Part shown: piece by piece, positions 46,490 to 54,946 of the stretch
Layout of the letters: each line of letters opens with the position of its first letter
Numbering within the stretch: the first letter of the stretch is position 1
Assembly (NCBI GenBank): GCA_045604965.1
Contig: JAZUPB010000014.1
Location: forward strand, 1 to 64,000
Length of the DNA stretch: 64,000 nt
Source: JAISGQ01 sp045604965
GTDB lineage: Bacteria > Bacillota > Clostridia > Oscillospirales > Acutalibacteraceae
Direction of reading: 5' to 3'
Made by a program: the position numbers and the translations under genes
The notes under the pieces: model-generated
What the model was told of the DNA's origin: nothing
Seen by the model: the letters and a program-made list of their open reading frames with translations, nothing else
Database searches by the model: none

Positions 46490-47881
46490 ATGAGAAAAAG
46501 GATTATATGTACACTTCTTGCGCTGGCTTTTTTGCTCAGTGCAATGGTTATAAAGCCTCCTGCAAAGGCACAGGCGGCATTCAGTATAGACCTTGAGGAA
46601 AATAATGCTTATATAGAGCAGTGCGGATCCATATTTATGTTAAATACGGATACCGGAGTAACCATATTTGAAAAGAACGCTTACGATAAGATGTTTCCTG
46701 CATCCACAACAAAGATGATGACAGCGCTGCTGGCTATCGAGCTTTGCCCGGATATGGAAACAATGGTAACCGTTGATGAAGAGATAGAGAAGATACTTAT
46801 GGGAACCGACTCCACAAAGGCAGGACTTAAACCCAACGAGAGAATTTCTATGCTGGATCTGCTCTACTGTCTTATGCTTCCCTCCGGTAACGATGCCGCA
46901 TTGGCAATCGCTTTCTATATCGGAGACGGTGATATAGATCTTTTTGTAGCGCTTATGAATGAACGCGCACAGCAGCTGGGCTGTGTCAACACCAATTTCG
47001 TAAATCCTCACGGACTGCACGATGAAAATCACTATTCCTGCGCCTATGACCTGTCGCTGATAGCCACAAAGGCAATGGAACTGCCTGTTTTTGCAACAGT
47101 AGTACAGTCTACCTACCATCAGCTCCCGGCAAGCAACAAAAATCCCGCCAGATATGTTTATAACACAAACCACCTGATGAACGTAAACTATTCATCCACC
47201 TACTATTATTCCTACTGTAAGGGAATAAAGACAGGAAGAACCAGCAAGGCAGGCAACTGCTTTGTAGGCTATGCAACAAAGAACGGCTACAATTACATCT
47301 GCGTATGTATGGGTGCCCCGATGCTCAATGAGGACAAGGGAATACGATTCAATGCGGCGTTTATTTCCTGCCGAGAGCTGTTCGACTGGTGCTTCAATAA
47401 CCTTGCGCTGAAAGAGGTTGTGGCGGCAAACTCAGTGGTTCAAACTGTAGATCTGGAGCTCGCCTGGAATCAGGATGAGCTGACACTTATTCCGGAAGAA
47501 AGCTTTACCACGCTTCTTCCGTCAACCATAACCGGCACTGCTGTAATGAAAAGCTACGAACCGAAACCGGAATACACAGCAGAGGACGGCAGCATAAGGG
47601 TCACTGCGCCTGTCAAAAAGGGCGATGTTATAGCAACAATGACTCTTACCTTTGCAGGTGAGGAGATAGGTAAGGTAAACCTTGTCGCCAGTGAATCAAT
47701 TGAAAGAAGCGACGTGCTGTATCTTCTCAGCATAGCAAACAATATCGTATCATCCACAGTTTTCAAAGTATTTCTTATCATTGCGGTGCTGGGAATAATC
47801 GGATACATCGTATGGGCGCTTATGCTTGGTAAGGGCTCAGGCGGCGGAAGAAGCAGACGTAAGGTGAGAAGATACAGATAG
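46490..47881 (+). CDS. D-alanyl-D-alanine carboxypeptidase (low-molecular-weight penicillin-binding protein)
   Basis: A 463-residue exported enzyme with signal peptide (1-30) and the three serine-DD-peptidase motifs: SxxK (S72-K75 in PASTTKMM), SxN (S132-N134 in PSGND) and KTG (247-249). It trims the terminal D-Ala of peptidoglycan side chains (peptidase S11, DacA/DacF type). A C-terminal domain follows and a membrane helix (about 424-448) with a basic tail anchors it. RBS GGAGG-like (GCGGAGGTG). The M28 peptidase gene starts 16 bases after its stop. Confidence 0.95.
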   Translation: MRKRIICTLLALAFLLSAMVIKPPAKAQAAFSIDLEENNAYIEQCGSIFMLNTDTGVTIFEKNAYDKMFPASTTKMMTALLAIELCPDMETMVTVDEEIEKILMGTDSTKAGLKPNERISMLDLLYCLMLPSGNDAALAIAFYIGDGDIDLFVALMNERAQQLGCVNTNFVNPHGLHDENHYSCAYDLSLIATKAMELPVFATVVQSTYHQLPASNKNPARYVYNTNHLMNVNYSSTYYYSYCKGIKTGRTSKAGNCFVGYATKNGYNYICVCMGAPMLNEDKGIRFNAAFISCRELFDWCFNNLALKEVVAANSVVQTVDLELAWNQDELTLIPEESFTTLLPSTITGTAVMKSYEPKPEYTAEDGSIRVTAPVKKGDVIATMTLTFAGEEIGKVNLVASESIERSDVLYLLSIANNIVSSTVFKVFLIIAVLGIIGYIVWALMLGKGSGGGRSRRKVRRYR

Positions 47882-47897
47882 AAACAGGGTGAGTAAA

Positions 47898-48911
47898 ATG
47901 GACAAGGAATTTGCACAGCGTGTATTTGATGAATGTCCCACGCGATTTAACCGCAGCGAAAAAAATAAGCTGCTGCTCCTGCTCAGGGAGAAGTTCAGAG
48001 AACTTGGCTACGACAGCTCGGATATAAAGACCTTAAAGCATAAGGGAGTCGGCAGAAGCCACAACTTTGTTGTAGGCAGATCTGATGCGCCGTATATTTT
48101 TACTGCCCACTATGACACCCCGGGCAAGACAGGATTTCTGCTGTTTGCATCGAGATTTGTCGGTCAGACAGGTGCAAACATCGTGTATATCCTGCTTATG
48201 ATCGCAGTGTTTGCCCTTGGCGGCTTTGGGGCTAAAACTCTCACCGATTATGTTTTTGAAAGATTCGCAGGTCCCGGAATACTCGACTTTATACCGCTGA
48301 TTGCTTATCTTATCGAGATGGCAATAATAATTTTGATTGTGTTTGTGCCTATGTTCGTAAAGAACAAGACGAACAAAAACGATAATACCAGCGGTGTACT
48401 TGGTCTTATCGCCATTGCGGAGATAATCGCCAAGAACCCCGGCCTTCGGGAAAAATGCTGCTTTGTGTTTTTTGACAACGAGGAATGGGGACTTCTTGGC
48501 TCGGCGAAATATTCATCCTGGCTCAAGGGCGGCGGATATGATGTGTCCCGTTCTCTTGTTATAAACCTCGACTGTATAGGCGTTGGAGATAAGCTGGTCG
48601 CTGCAGCAACAGATTATAAGAATAACGCATCAAAGTTCCTCAAGCAGGAGCTGGAAGAGAGAGGACAGAAGGTCATCCGCAAAAGAAGCCTGATGATCTA
48701 TATGAGCGATCACGCGTCTTTCAAGGGTGCTGTGATGCTGGCGAGAATGAAGCGCTCCACTTTGGGACCCCTTTATATTCCCAACATACATACAAGACGT
48801 GACACAGAATGTGACCTCGATCTTGTGGGAACACTGGGCGAGCAGCTTGCAGACATAATTACATCTGCAGAATCCCGCAGCGAAGAGAAGGAAACTCAGA
48901 CTGAGGAATAA
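47898..48911 (+). CDS. M28-type aminopeptidase-like protein with inserted membrane helices
   Basis: A 337-residue zinc peptidase of the M28 fold: HYDTPG, the zinc Asp in NDNTSGVLGL, DNEEWGLLGS, NLDCIG and the late IPNIHTRRDTE segment. Between the first His and Asp motifs lie two strongly hydrophobic helices (about 92-114 and 133-157) that are not part of the fold and should anchor the enzyme in the membrane. ATG at 47898 is preferred; a GTG three codons earlier overlaps the AGGGTGAG ribosome site. It probably shares the transcript of the carboxypeptidase gene. Confidence 0.88.
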   Translation: MDKEFAQRVFDECPTRFNRSEKNKLLLLLREKFRELGYDSSDIKTLKHKGVGRSHNFVVGRSDAPYIFTAHYDTPGKTGFLLFASRFVGQTGANIVYILLMIAVFALGGFGAKTLTDYVFERFAGPGILDFIPLIAYLIEMAIIILIVFVPMFVKNKTNKNDNTSGVLGLIAIAEIIAKNPGLREKCCFVFFDNEEWGLLGSAKYSSWLKGGGYDVSRSLVINLDCIGVGDKLVAAATDYKNNASKFLKQELEERGQKVIRKRSLMIYMSDHASFKGAVMLARMKRSTLGPLYIPNIHTRRDTECDLDLVGTLGEQLADIITSAESRSEEKETQTEE

Positions 48912-48923
48912 AATAAATCGGAA

Positions 48924-48953
48924 CAGGAGTCCTTTTTAAGGACTCCTGCTTTT
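48924..48953 (+). terminator. Intrinsic terminator of the carboxypeptidase/M28 operon
   Basis: CAGGAGTCCTT (48924-48934) pairs perfectly with AAGGACTCCTG (48938-48948), loop TTT, T run after. Confidence 0.92.
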
Positions 48954-49012
48954 GTGTCTGAAAGATTACCATCGAAGCTATGATGTTAACAAAAAACGCT
49001 AAACAGCGAAAA

Positions 49013-49038
49013 ACAGCCTCCGCAAAAGCGGAGGCTGT
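49013..49038 (-). terminator. Terminator of the three-gene zinc-ribbon operon
   Basis: ACAGCCTCCGC (49013-49023) pairs perfectly with GCGGAGGCTGT (49028-49038), followed by TTTTT on the minus strand. Confidence 0.92.
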
Positions 49039-49059
49039 AAGAAGAATATGCAGAACGGA

Positions 49060-49665
49060 TCAGACCATATCTTTTTGCTCGACCTTTTTCTTCTTTCTTC
49101 TGACCTTCTTGATTCTAAGGATAAGGCGGCCGAGAAGGATGTAGATAAAGATAACTATAAAGAGAAGAAGGATAAGTCCAATAAGCTTTTCGGTATAGTC
49201 ATTTATGCTTGCCTTGTATATCTGAGTCAGACCTGTTTCGATGGATGTATTGATGCCGATGGATTCGACGATACGTGTCATCTCTTCGAAAATTGCGCGG
49301 ATAAGCGCAAGGATTCCGACACAGCAGGCGACAAACATCAGAACAAGACCTGTTCTGACCCAGGTGGTATTATCGGACTGTACTACATAATATGCGGCAC
49401 GGGTGATAGGACGAAGACCCTTGAGGTCCTTTTCTATAGCCTTACGGGTACCGACAGCTATGCTCTGTGCAGTATTTGTCTGAGGACGCATAGAATCGCC
49501 GTTTTTCTTATCATAGATAGGATATCCGTCGGGATCTCTTTCTACGTTGTCACCGGCGGCAGATGCTTTTGCTGTCTCCTCATCGAGAGCGAGGGGAGCA
49601 CCGCACGCAAAACAAAACAGATCTTCGCTATCGTTCTCTGTTTTACAGTTTGGGCACTTGATCAC
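49060..49665 (-). CDS. Zinc-ribbon membrane protein, 201 aa
   Basis: A 201-residue protein starting with a zinc ribbon, CPNCKTENDSEDLFCFACG (residues 4-22), then a linker, then two membrane helices (about 104-127 and 161-183) and a very basic tail (KKVRRKKKKVEQK). So the ribbon and tail should be inside and the loop outside. GTG start with GGAGGT upstream. Third gene of a minus-strand operon of three zinc-ribbon membrane proteins. Function unknown. Confidence 0.82.
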   Translation of the reverse strand: MIKCPNCKTENDSEDLFCFACGAPLALDEETAKASAAGDNVERDPDGYPIYDKKNGDSMRPQTNTAQSIAVGTRKAIEKDLKGLRPITRAAYYVVQSDNTTWVRTGLVLMFVACCVGILALIRAIFEEMTRIVESIGINTSIETGLTQIYKASINDYTEKLIGLILLLFIVIFIYILLGRLILRIKKVRRKKKKVEQKDMV

Positions 49666-49720
49666 GACAACACCTCCGTTGTACTAAAGTGAAAATAACC
49701 GAATAAATTATAACAGGTAA

Positions 49721-50221
49721 TTATTTGCCCTGCTTCTTAGCCTTGCTGTTGCCGGACATACGCTTGCCGAGAAGAGCAACGCCTGCGAGACCTACAGCGC
49801 CTGCTGCAGCGTTTGCGCCGACAGCTACGGAGTTGTTGTTAGCGGTATCTTCGGAATTGTTCTCAGCGATGGTGTCCTCAACTGCGCCGCCGATATCAAA
49901 GAGGTCATCCTCAGCATCGGTTGCGGACTGCTGGCTGTCAACAGCATTGCCCTTGTTGTAATCGATGCAGCTTACGATACCGTTGATATCGAAGACCCAC
50001 ATATAAACAAATGCAGCAGCAGCGATTAGAATGATGATAAAGGGGAGGAGCAGAGACTTTTTCTTATAAACCTTTTCGGGCTTAGCAGCAGGAGCATCGG
50101 TTGCAGCTGCTACAGCGGTGGTCTCTGCCTTTACGAGAGCCTCTTCAGCGACACTCTTGCCGCAGATGGGGCAGATCTTGGCATCATCGGGGATAAAGTT
50201 GTTACAGAACTTGCAATTCAT
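49721..50221 (-). CDS. Zinc-ribbon membrane protein, 166 aa
   Basis: A 166-residue protein: zinc ribbon CKFCNNFIPDDAKICPICG (3-21), Ala-rich linker, membrane helix (about 58-78), an acidic outer region (DSQQSATDAEDDLFD) and a small Gly/Ala hydrophobic segment near the end (AAAGAVGLAGVALLG) before a basic tail. The latter could be a second membrane pass. Start at 50221 from AAAGGAGAT before the ATG. Middle gene of the operon. Function unknown. Confidence 0.82.
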   Translation of the reverse strand: MNCKFCNNFIPDDAKICPICGKSVAEEALVKAETTAVAAATDAPAAKPEKVYKKKSLLLPFIIILIAAAAFVYMWVFDINGIVSCIDYNKGNAVDSQQSATDAEDDLFDIGGAVEDTIAENNSEDTANNNSVAVGANAAAGAVGLAGVALLGKRMSGNSKAKKQGK

Positions 50222-50293
50222 TTTTACATATCTCCTTTGTTTGATCATAATACTACCGGCAAAGACCGGGGTAAAACAAAATCAGAAAGATTA

Positions 50294-51046
50294 TCAGGCA
50301 GCGGTGCGGAAGGGGGCGGCCTTTGCTTCTACATCGGCAAGGGTTCCTTCCTTGACAACTCCGCGCAGTTCAAGATATTCAATGATACTGCGCAGCTCGG
50401 ACTCGGTAGTTGCCTTGCTGTAGGTTTCAAAGCACCAGTCTGCATAAGCGCGATATTCTCTTGCCTTGGTGACATAGTTGAATGAGAGAAGACCGGAGTT
50501 TTCAGCCTTGTACTCATAGCGCTTTGCGTAAAATTCGCAGAACCAGGTATAATAACCTGTGTAAACGTAATAGACTTCCTCGGAGGTAAGATCTCCGTCT
50601 TCCTTAAGAAGCTGTACAAATCTTGCCTCATACTGCTCACGGAAGTTCTGACCTTCTGCATCGCCCTTGTCCTTGACAATATCCTCCATTATGCTGTCGT
50701 TGAGGCTTGCGCCGCGAACGTGGTTGATAAGCTCAAGGGAGGTCTTGTAAATAGTGCCGTCGACCTCGACAAATCGGTTTGCACCGGAAGAGGTGGTAAC
50801 AAGCGCCGCAATGGATATTGCCAGCATACATACCACGACAGTGGCAACAGTGGCAAGAAGCAGTCTGAGAACTCTGCCGATGCGCTTATGTATGGGAAGA
50901 GTCTCAACAGGTGCCAGCGCGATAAAAGGAACATCAGATACAGCGGTGTAATCTATAGACGGAGAGAAACCGCATTTGGTACAGAACTCCGCACCGCTTC
51001 GGAGAAGCTCACCGCAATTCGGGCAGTGGGTAGTTTTTTCAGCCAT
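50294..51046 (-). CDS. Zinc-ribbon membrane protein with helical outer domain, 250 aa
   Basis: A 250-residue protein: zinc ribbon CPNCGELLRSGAEFCTKCG (8-26), one membrane helix (about 64-87), then about 160 mostly helical residues, rich in Tyr and Glu (YYVYTGYYTWFCEFYAKRYEY), predicted outside. The ribosome site before the ATG is weak (GTGGTTA). A small hairpin (TGCCGCA/TGCGGCA, 51093-51113) sits in the leader. First gene of the operon. The shared layout of a cytoplasmic zinc ribbon and an outer domain suggests a sensing or assembly family, but this is inference. Confidence 0.8.
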   Translation of the reverse strand: MAEKTTHCPNCGELLRSGAEFCTKCGFSPSIDYTAVSDVPFIALAPVETLPIHKRIGRVLRLLLATVATVVVCMLAISIAALVTTSSGANRFVEVDGTIYKTSLELINHVRGASLNDSIMEDIVKDKGDAEGQNFREQYEARFVQLLKEDGDLTSEEVYYVYTGYYTWFCEFYAKRYEYKAENSGLLSFNYVTKAREYRAYADWCFETYSKATTESELRSIIEYLELRGVVKEGTLADVEAKAAPFRTAA

Positions 51047-51226
51047 ATCATAACCACGCTTTCATAAAAAAGTGTCCTGCCGCAAAGGATGTGCGGCATT
51101 CAAGCGTAAATTTACGAACATTAAAGTACATAGTAATTATTACATAAAATCTCTAAAAGGTCAACATATTAATTCAAAAATAATAAAAGCATACAAATAC
51201 TGCCGCATATCCTCACAGAACATCCA

Positions 51227-51255
51227 TTGATGCAAATCTGAAAGAGTGGTAATAT
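51227..51255 (+). promoter_or_regulatory. Promoter of the 78-aa membrane protein gene
   Basis: TTGATG (51227-51232), 17-base spacer, TAATAT (51250-51255), TGG before the -10. Confidence 0.5.
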
Positions 51256-51289
51256 GTAATTGCAGAAAAAGGGAAGGAGAGGGTGCTTT

Positions 51290-51526
51290 GTGGACAAGGG
51301 GAAAAATAGAAAGCTCAGAAAAAGAAAGATCTGCGGAAGAATTATAAAAACAGCACTGTGGCTTGTGACGGCGGCACTGCTGTTTTCAGGCATCTTTCTT
51401 GACAGAGAAAGAACTCTTTCGGGAATATTGCTGATTGCATCAGCAATATCTGCAGGGGTGTCTGCAGGAATATCCTTCTGGCTGGATGCGAGGACAAATA
51501 AAGCCGAAGATTCGGAGGACAACTGA
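51290..51526 (+). CDS. Small membrane protein, 78 aa
   Basis: A 78-residue protein with a very basic start (MDKGKNRKLRKRKICGR) and two hydrophobic helices (about 20-36 and 43-63), so both ends are likely inside. The GTG at 51290 is chosen because GGAAGGAGAG lies about 9 bases before it. A promoter precedes it and a clear terminator follows. Function unknown. Confidence 0.68.
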   Translation: MDKGKNRKLRKRKICGRIIKTALWLVTAALLFSGIFLDRERTLSGILLIASAISAGVSAGISFWLDARTNKAEDSEDN

Positions 51527-51528
51527 TT

Positions 51529-51562
51529 AATGAGGTCGAAACAGCATCCGACCTCATTTTTC
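51529..51562 (+). terminator. Intrinsic terminator of the 78-aa gene
   Basis: AATGAGGTCG (51529-51538) pairs with CGACCTCATT (51549-51558), followed by TTTT. Confidence 0.88.
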
Positions 51563-51583
51563 TTAATTGTACCGTAAATGACA

Positions 51584-51612
51584 TTGCATATGATGAAAAC
51601 TGATAGTATAAT
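51584..51612 (+). promoter_or_regulatory. Promoter of the MATE exporter gene
   Basis: TTGCAT (51584-51589), 17-base spacer, TATAAT (51607-51612). Confidence 0.75.
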
Positions 51613-51647
51613 ACTCTCGTTTGACATCAGAAAAAAGGATTGAGAAA

Positions 51648-53033
51648 ATGAGCGGTGCGGTAAAAACCCCGGAACTTAAGGAAAATAAAATGAAAACGAT
51701 GCCCATAGGCAGACTTCTGCTTACAATGGCGGCGCCTATGGTAATGTCGATGCTTGTGCAGGCACTGTACAACATCGTCGACAGCATATACGTTTCACAG
51801 ATATCTGAGAGCGCTGTAACAGCGCTGTCTCTTGCATTTCCCATACAGAACCTGCAGATTGGTTTTTCAACAGGCGTAGCGGTCGGTGTAAATGCACTTC
51901 TGAGCAAATCGCTGGGAGAGGGTGACCGCAAGAAAGCAAATTCCGCAGCAGGAAACGGTATATTCCTTATGGGAATTATTACGATCGCATTTATTGTGTT
52001 CGGAATATTCGGCAGCAAGCCCTACTACAGTATGCAGTCAGATGTTGCTGAGACCGTAAACAGCGGTGCGGTATATACTTCCATATGCTGTATTTTCAGC
52101 ATAGGAATATTTGTTGAGATCCTCGGAGAAAGACTTCTACAGGCATCGGGACGCACCGTATATACTCTCTTTACACAGGGCACCGGTGCTATAATCAATA
52201 TTATCCTCGACCCCGTATTTATCTTCGGTTGGTGGGGAATGCCAAAAATGGGCATAGCAGGTGCAGCAGTGGCAACAGTTATAGGTCAGTGCGTAGCGGC
52301 ATTGATGGCGGTAATTTTCAATATAAAGTGCAACCCGGATGTACAGCTTTCGCTGAAAGCAATCAAGCCTCAGTGGAGCACCATCAAGCCCATACTTATA
52401 GTCGGCGTGCCTTCGTCAATAATGATGGTCATAAGCTCCATAATGAATTTCAGTATGAACCAGATATTCCTCGGCTTTGAGGACATCGGAGAGACTGCAG
52501 CAGGAGTATTCGGCATCTATTATAAGCTCCAGAGCTTCTTCTTTATGCCTATGTTCGGACTGAACAACGCAACGATATCTATTGTTGCGTTCAACTACGG
52601 AGCTCGCAGACCCGACAGAATAAAGAAAGTGCTTAAATTTGCCCTTTGCACTGCCTGGTGCATTACAATAACAGGTCTGCTGGTATTCCAGTTTATGCCC
52701 GATGTACTGCTGAGCATATTCAACCCAAGCGAAAGCTTCCTCGATATAGGAACAACCGCACTGCGTATAATAAGCTTCCACTTCCCCCTGGCGGCTGTAT
52801 GTATAATTCTTATCGGTGCTTTCCAGGCTATGGGCAACGGAATATATGCAACGATCACTTCCCTTTGTCGTCAGATGTTTGTGCTTGTTCCTGTGGCATA
52901 CCTCCTCAGTCTGACAGGAAGCGTTCACAATGTATGGTGGGCATTTGTAGCTGCTGAGGCAGTCAGCGTAATGTTTACGCTTATATTCTTCACCAGACTT
53001 TACAGAAAGAAGATAAAGCCCCTTTCCGAATAA
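51648..53033 (+). CDS. MATE-family efflux transporter
   Basis: A 461-residue membrane protein with about twelve helices in two repeats, as in MATE exporters. The family landmarks are MPIGRLLLTMAAPMVMSMLVQALYN near the start, DSIYVSQISESAVTALSLAFP, and the second-half start ILIVGVPSSIMMVISSIMNF. MATE proteins export drugs or metabolites by Na+ or H+ antiport; the substrate is not known. ATG at 51648 has AAAGGA upstream; it has a single-gene promoter and a terminator. Confidence 0.95.
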   Translation: MSGAVKTPELKENKMKTMPIGRLLLTMAAPMVMSMLVQALYNIVDSIYVSQISESAVTALSLAFPIQNLQIGFSTGVAVGVNALLSKSLGEGDRKKANSAAGNGIFLMGIITIAFIVFGIFGSKPYYSMQSDVAETVNSGAVYTSICCIFSIGIFVEILGERLLQASGRTVYTLFTQGTGAIINIILDPVFIFGWWGMPKMGIAGAAVATVIGQCVAALMAVIFNIKCNPDVQLSLKAIKPQWSTIKPILIVGVPSSIMMVISSIMNFSMNQIFLGFEDIGETAAGVFGIYYKLQSFFFMPMFGLNNATISIVAFNYGARRPDRIKKVLKFALCTAWCITITGLLVFQFMPDVLLSIFNPSESFLDIGTTALRIISFHFPLAAVCIILIGAFQAMGNGIYATITSLCRQMFVLVPVAYLLSLTGSVHNVWWAFVAAEAVSVMFTLIFFTRLYRKKIKPLSE

Positions 53034-53081
53034 AATAATGGGATTTTCAAGGGGTGAAACCCCTTAACTGTCATATTTTTA

Positions 53082-53111
53082 AAATGCCGTTTTTAAAACG
53101 GCATTTATTTT
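53082..53111 (+). terminator. Intrinsic terminator of the MATE gene
   Basis: AAATGCCGTTTT pairs with AAAACGGCATTT (53082-53106), followed by a T-rich stretch. A tight AAGGGGT/ACCCCTT hairpin (53049-53065) precedes it. Confidence 0.85.
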
Positions 53112-53134
53112 TGCAATAAATTTTCAAAACTATG

Positions 53135-53163
53135 TTGACAGACGACATATGTCGTGATATGAT
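53135..53163 (+). promoter_or_regulatory. Promoter of the PadR/DUF2812 operon
   Basis: TTGACA (53135-53140), 17-base spacer, TATGAT (53158-53163). A 14-bp palindrome fills most of the spacer. Confidence 0.82.
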
Positions 53164-53189
53164 AATGTCGTCGAGCGACATATCGATAT
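53142..53189 (+). promoter_or_regulatory. Palindromic operator cluster, probable PadR sites
   Basis: Three inverted repeats in 48 bases: ACGACATATGTCGT (53142-53155, inside the promoter spacer), ATGTCG-N5-CGACAT (53165-53181, at the transcription start) and ATATCGATAT (53180-53189). CGACATAT recurs with a 33-base offset, three helical turns. PadR proteins bind ATGT/ACAT inverted repeats, and the operon encodes a PadR protein, so self-repression is likely. Confidence 0.72.
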
Positions 53190-53233
53190 GCGACACAGTT
53201 TTGAAAAGAGTATATTCGCAAAGGAGAGAAACT

Positions 53234-53428
53234 ATGAAAGATAAAGTGCTCATAACCTCCACAGCATTAATGGCGATAGCCGTTGCGGTTTATGTCATCA
53301 GCCTGCGAATAGGCGGCGGGTTTTATGATTTTTGCAGCGCGGCAAAAAACTGGGTGATCCTCGGAATCATAACCGCATTCGTACTGACTTATTTCAATAC
53401 AAATAAGCAAACAGAGAAAGGAAAATAA
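53234..53428 (+). CDS. Small membrane protein of the PadR operon, 64 aa
   Basis: A 64-residue protein with two hydrophobic helices (about 7-24 and 40-55). The ATG at 53234 follows AAGGAGAG; a longer frame upstream would start inside the operator region and is not used. First gene of a four-gene operon (two small membrane proteins, PadR, DUF2812). Function unknown. Confidence 0.75.
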   Translation: MKDKVLITSTALMAIAVAVYVISLRIGGGFYDFCSAAKNWVILGIITAFVLTYFNTNKQTEKGK

Positions 53429-53430
53429 AA

Positions 53431-53646
53431 ATGAAAACAAATAAATCCATAATATTCGGTGTTTTAACCATCATCTGTTCACTTGTTCTTATGAATCTTG
53501 CAAGTCACGCTGACAAGATCCCTGATTCATTTATCCGCATTTTCGGCATAATTTCACTTATCGGTGCGGTTCTGTGCATATTTTTCTCTGTCCGCTCTGC
53601 CTTCGCGCTGAAAGAAGAAAACGAAGGAAAGGAAGATGTAAAATGA
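53431..53646 (+). CDS. Small membrane protein of the PadR operon, 71 aa
   Basis: A 71-residue protein with two hydrophobic helices (about 7-25 and 37-58) and an acidic tail. RBS GAAAGGAAA. Its stop overlaps the PadR start by 4 bases (ATGA), so the two are translationally coupled. Similar in layout to the preceding gene product. Function unknown. Confidence 0.78.
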   Translation: MKTNKSIIFGVLTIICSLVLMNLASHADKIPDSFIRIFGIISLIGAVLCIFFSVRSAFALKEENEGKEDVK

Positions 53647-53954
53647 AGAAAAGCGAGCCTATGTCCGAGAGCTATTATTATATTCTTCTCTGCCTTTCAA
53701 AGGGCGCAGGCCACGGCTACGGCATCATGCAGATGACCGAAAAGCTGTCGGGAGGAGAGGTTAAAATCGGCTCGGGTACAATGTACGGAGCTACTACAAA
53801 CATGATGAAAAAGGGCTGGATAACGGAAGTAATGTCCGACGAGCCCGGTGCTGAGCGCAAGAGACTTTACAGCCTGACCGATGCAGGGCGCGAAGCGCTG
53901 AAAAACGAGATAGCGCGCCTGAGGAGAATGCTTGAGAGCGCTGAAGGGGAGTAA
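53643..53954 (+). CDS. PadR-family transcriptional regulator
   Basis: A 103-residue winged-helix protein matching PadR: YYYILLCLSKGAGHGYGIMQ, GSGTMYGATTNMMKKGWI (in place of the common TLYRALKRLE), and RKRLYSLTDAGREALKNEI. PadR proteins are dimeric repressors often released by ligands. It starts at ATG 53643 within the end of the previous gene. The palindromes around the operon promoter are its probable binding sites. Confidence 0.94.
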   Translation: MKKSEPMSESYYYILLCLSKGAGHGYGIMQMTEKLSGGEVKIGSGTMYGATTNMMKKGWITEVMSDEPGAERKRLYSLTDAGREALKNEIARLRRMLESAEGE

Positions 53955-53958
53955 GAGA

Positions 53959-54891
53959 ATGAAAAACTACAAGACAAGGGTCAGAATGTACGCTGCATGG
54001 AACTATCAGCGTGAAATTGACGACCTGAACGAAATGAGCGAAAAGGGCTGGCAGCTTGTCAAGGGCGGTCTGGTTTCAAGCCGTTTCAAAAGGGACGACA
54101 GCATAAAATACCGCTATCAGCTTGACTATCAGCCTAAAATAGACGACAGACCCCGCTATGTGGAAAGTTACCGCGAGTTTGGCTGGGAATATATAAATTC
54201 CACCTTCAACGGCTGGCATTATTTCCGCAAGCCTTACGATCCCTCGCTGCCCGAGGAAGAGTATGAGATATTCTCGGACCGCGCTTCTCTCAAGGAAATG
54301 AACAGCCGCTGGGCAAAGCTCGCAATAGTTCTGACCGTGTTTGCTTCACTTGTTTTCGCACTGGAGCTTGTGTTAATGATACTTCGCCCCATGCTGCCCA
54401 CACTGCTTATGCTTATTGCCTATGCGGTTATGACGGCGGTTTTTGTCCGAGGCATAATTGTTATGAAAAACCCCGACAGAAGCAAGAGCAGCAGACTTGA
54501 CATGGTGCTTATAGTCTTTTTCCTTGCGATTGTCTTCGGCGGTGTTATCGGCAGCAACGTGCTGCTGAGTATGCGTCCGAATAATGACAGCAGTATGAAA
54601 GCAGAATATATGGAGCCCATATCGGCTCAGAATACCGAGGCCGCCCTTCTGTGGAACACTTTTGAAATAAAGTACTGCGACAATTACTTTATCGATGTGG
54701 AGATAAAGGCAGATTCGTTTGTGAGCATAACTGTTATCGATGAAGACGGCAAGGTTGTTTATGCGGTCAGTGGTGATAATATCGGCGAGGACGAAGCAAG
54801 CAAAACCGTAAGACTTTGCAAAGGCGAGTATAAGGTGTACCTGTCCGACTTTGCAGGCGGTGCAATGGAAGTAAATTTTGACTTGGATTAA
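53959..54891 (+). CDS. DUF2812 domain membrane protein
   Basis: A 310-residue protein. The first 110 residues match DUF2812 (YAAWNYQREIDDLNEMSEKGWQL, YRYQLDYQPK, EYINSTFNGWHYFRK), followed by three or so membrane helices (about 120-190) and an outer beta-rich domain. DUF2812 proteins are regularly encoded beside PadR regulators and are probably envelope-stress or drug-response membrane proteins; their biochemical role is unknown. RBS GGGGAG; last gene of the operon. Confidence 0.9.
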   Translation: MKNYKTRVRMYAAWNYQREIDDLNEMSEKGWQLVKGGLVSSRFKRDDSIKYRYQLDYQPKIDDRPRYVESYREFGWEYINSTFNGWHYFRKPYDPSLPEEEYEIFSDRASLKEMNSRWAKLAIVLTVFASLVFALELVLMILRPMLPTLLMLIAYAVMTAVFVRGIIVMKNPDRSKSSRLDMVLIVFFLAIVFGGVIGSNVLLSMRPNNDSSMKAEYMEPISAQNTEAALLWNTFEIKYCDNYFIDVEIKADSFVSITVIDEDGKVVYAVSGDNIGEDEASKTVRLCKGEYKVYLSDFAGGAMEVNFDLD

Positions 54892-54897
54892 TAAAAC

Positions 54898-54931
54898 AAA
54901 AGCACATCGGGCGTTTGCTCGATGTGCTTTT
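54898..54931 (+). terminator. Terminator of the PadR/DUF2812 operon
   Basis: AAAAGCACATCG (54898-54909) pairs perfectly with CGATGTGCTTTT (54920-54931). It also faces the end of the minus-strand nitroreductase gene. Confidence 0.92.
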
Positions 54932-54946
54932 ATGATCGCTGGACCT

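Noticed and set aside
51169..51627. 152-codon minus-strand frame.
   Set aside because: It lies antisense to the small membrane protein gene and the MATE promoter; no ribosome site.
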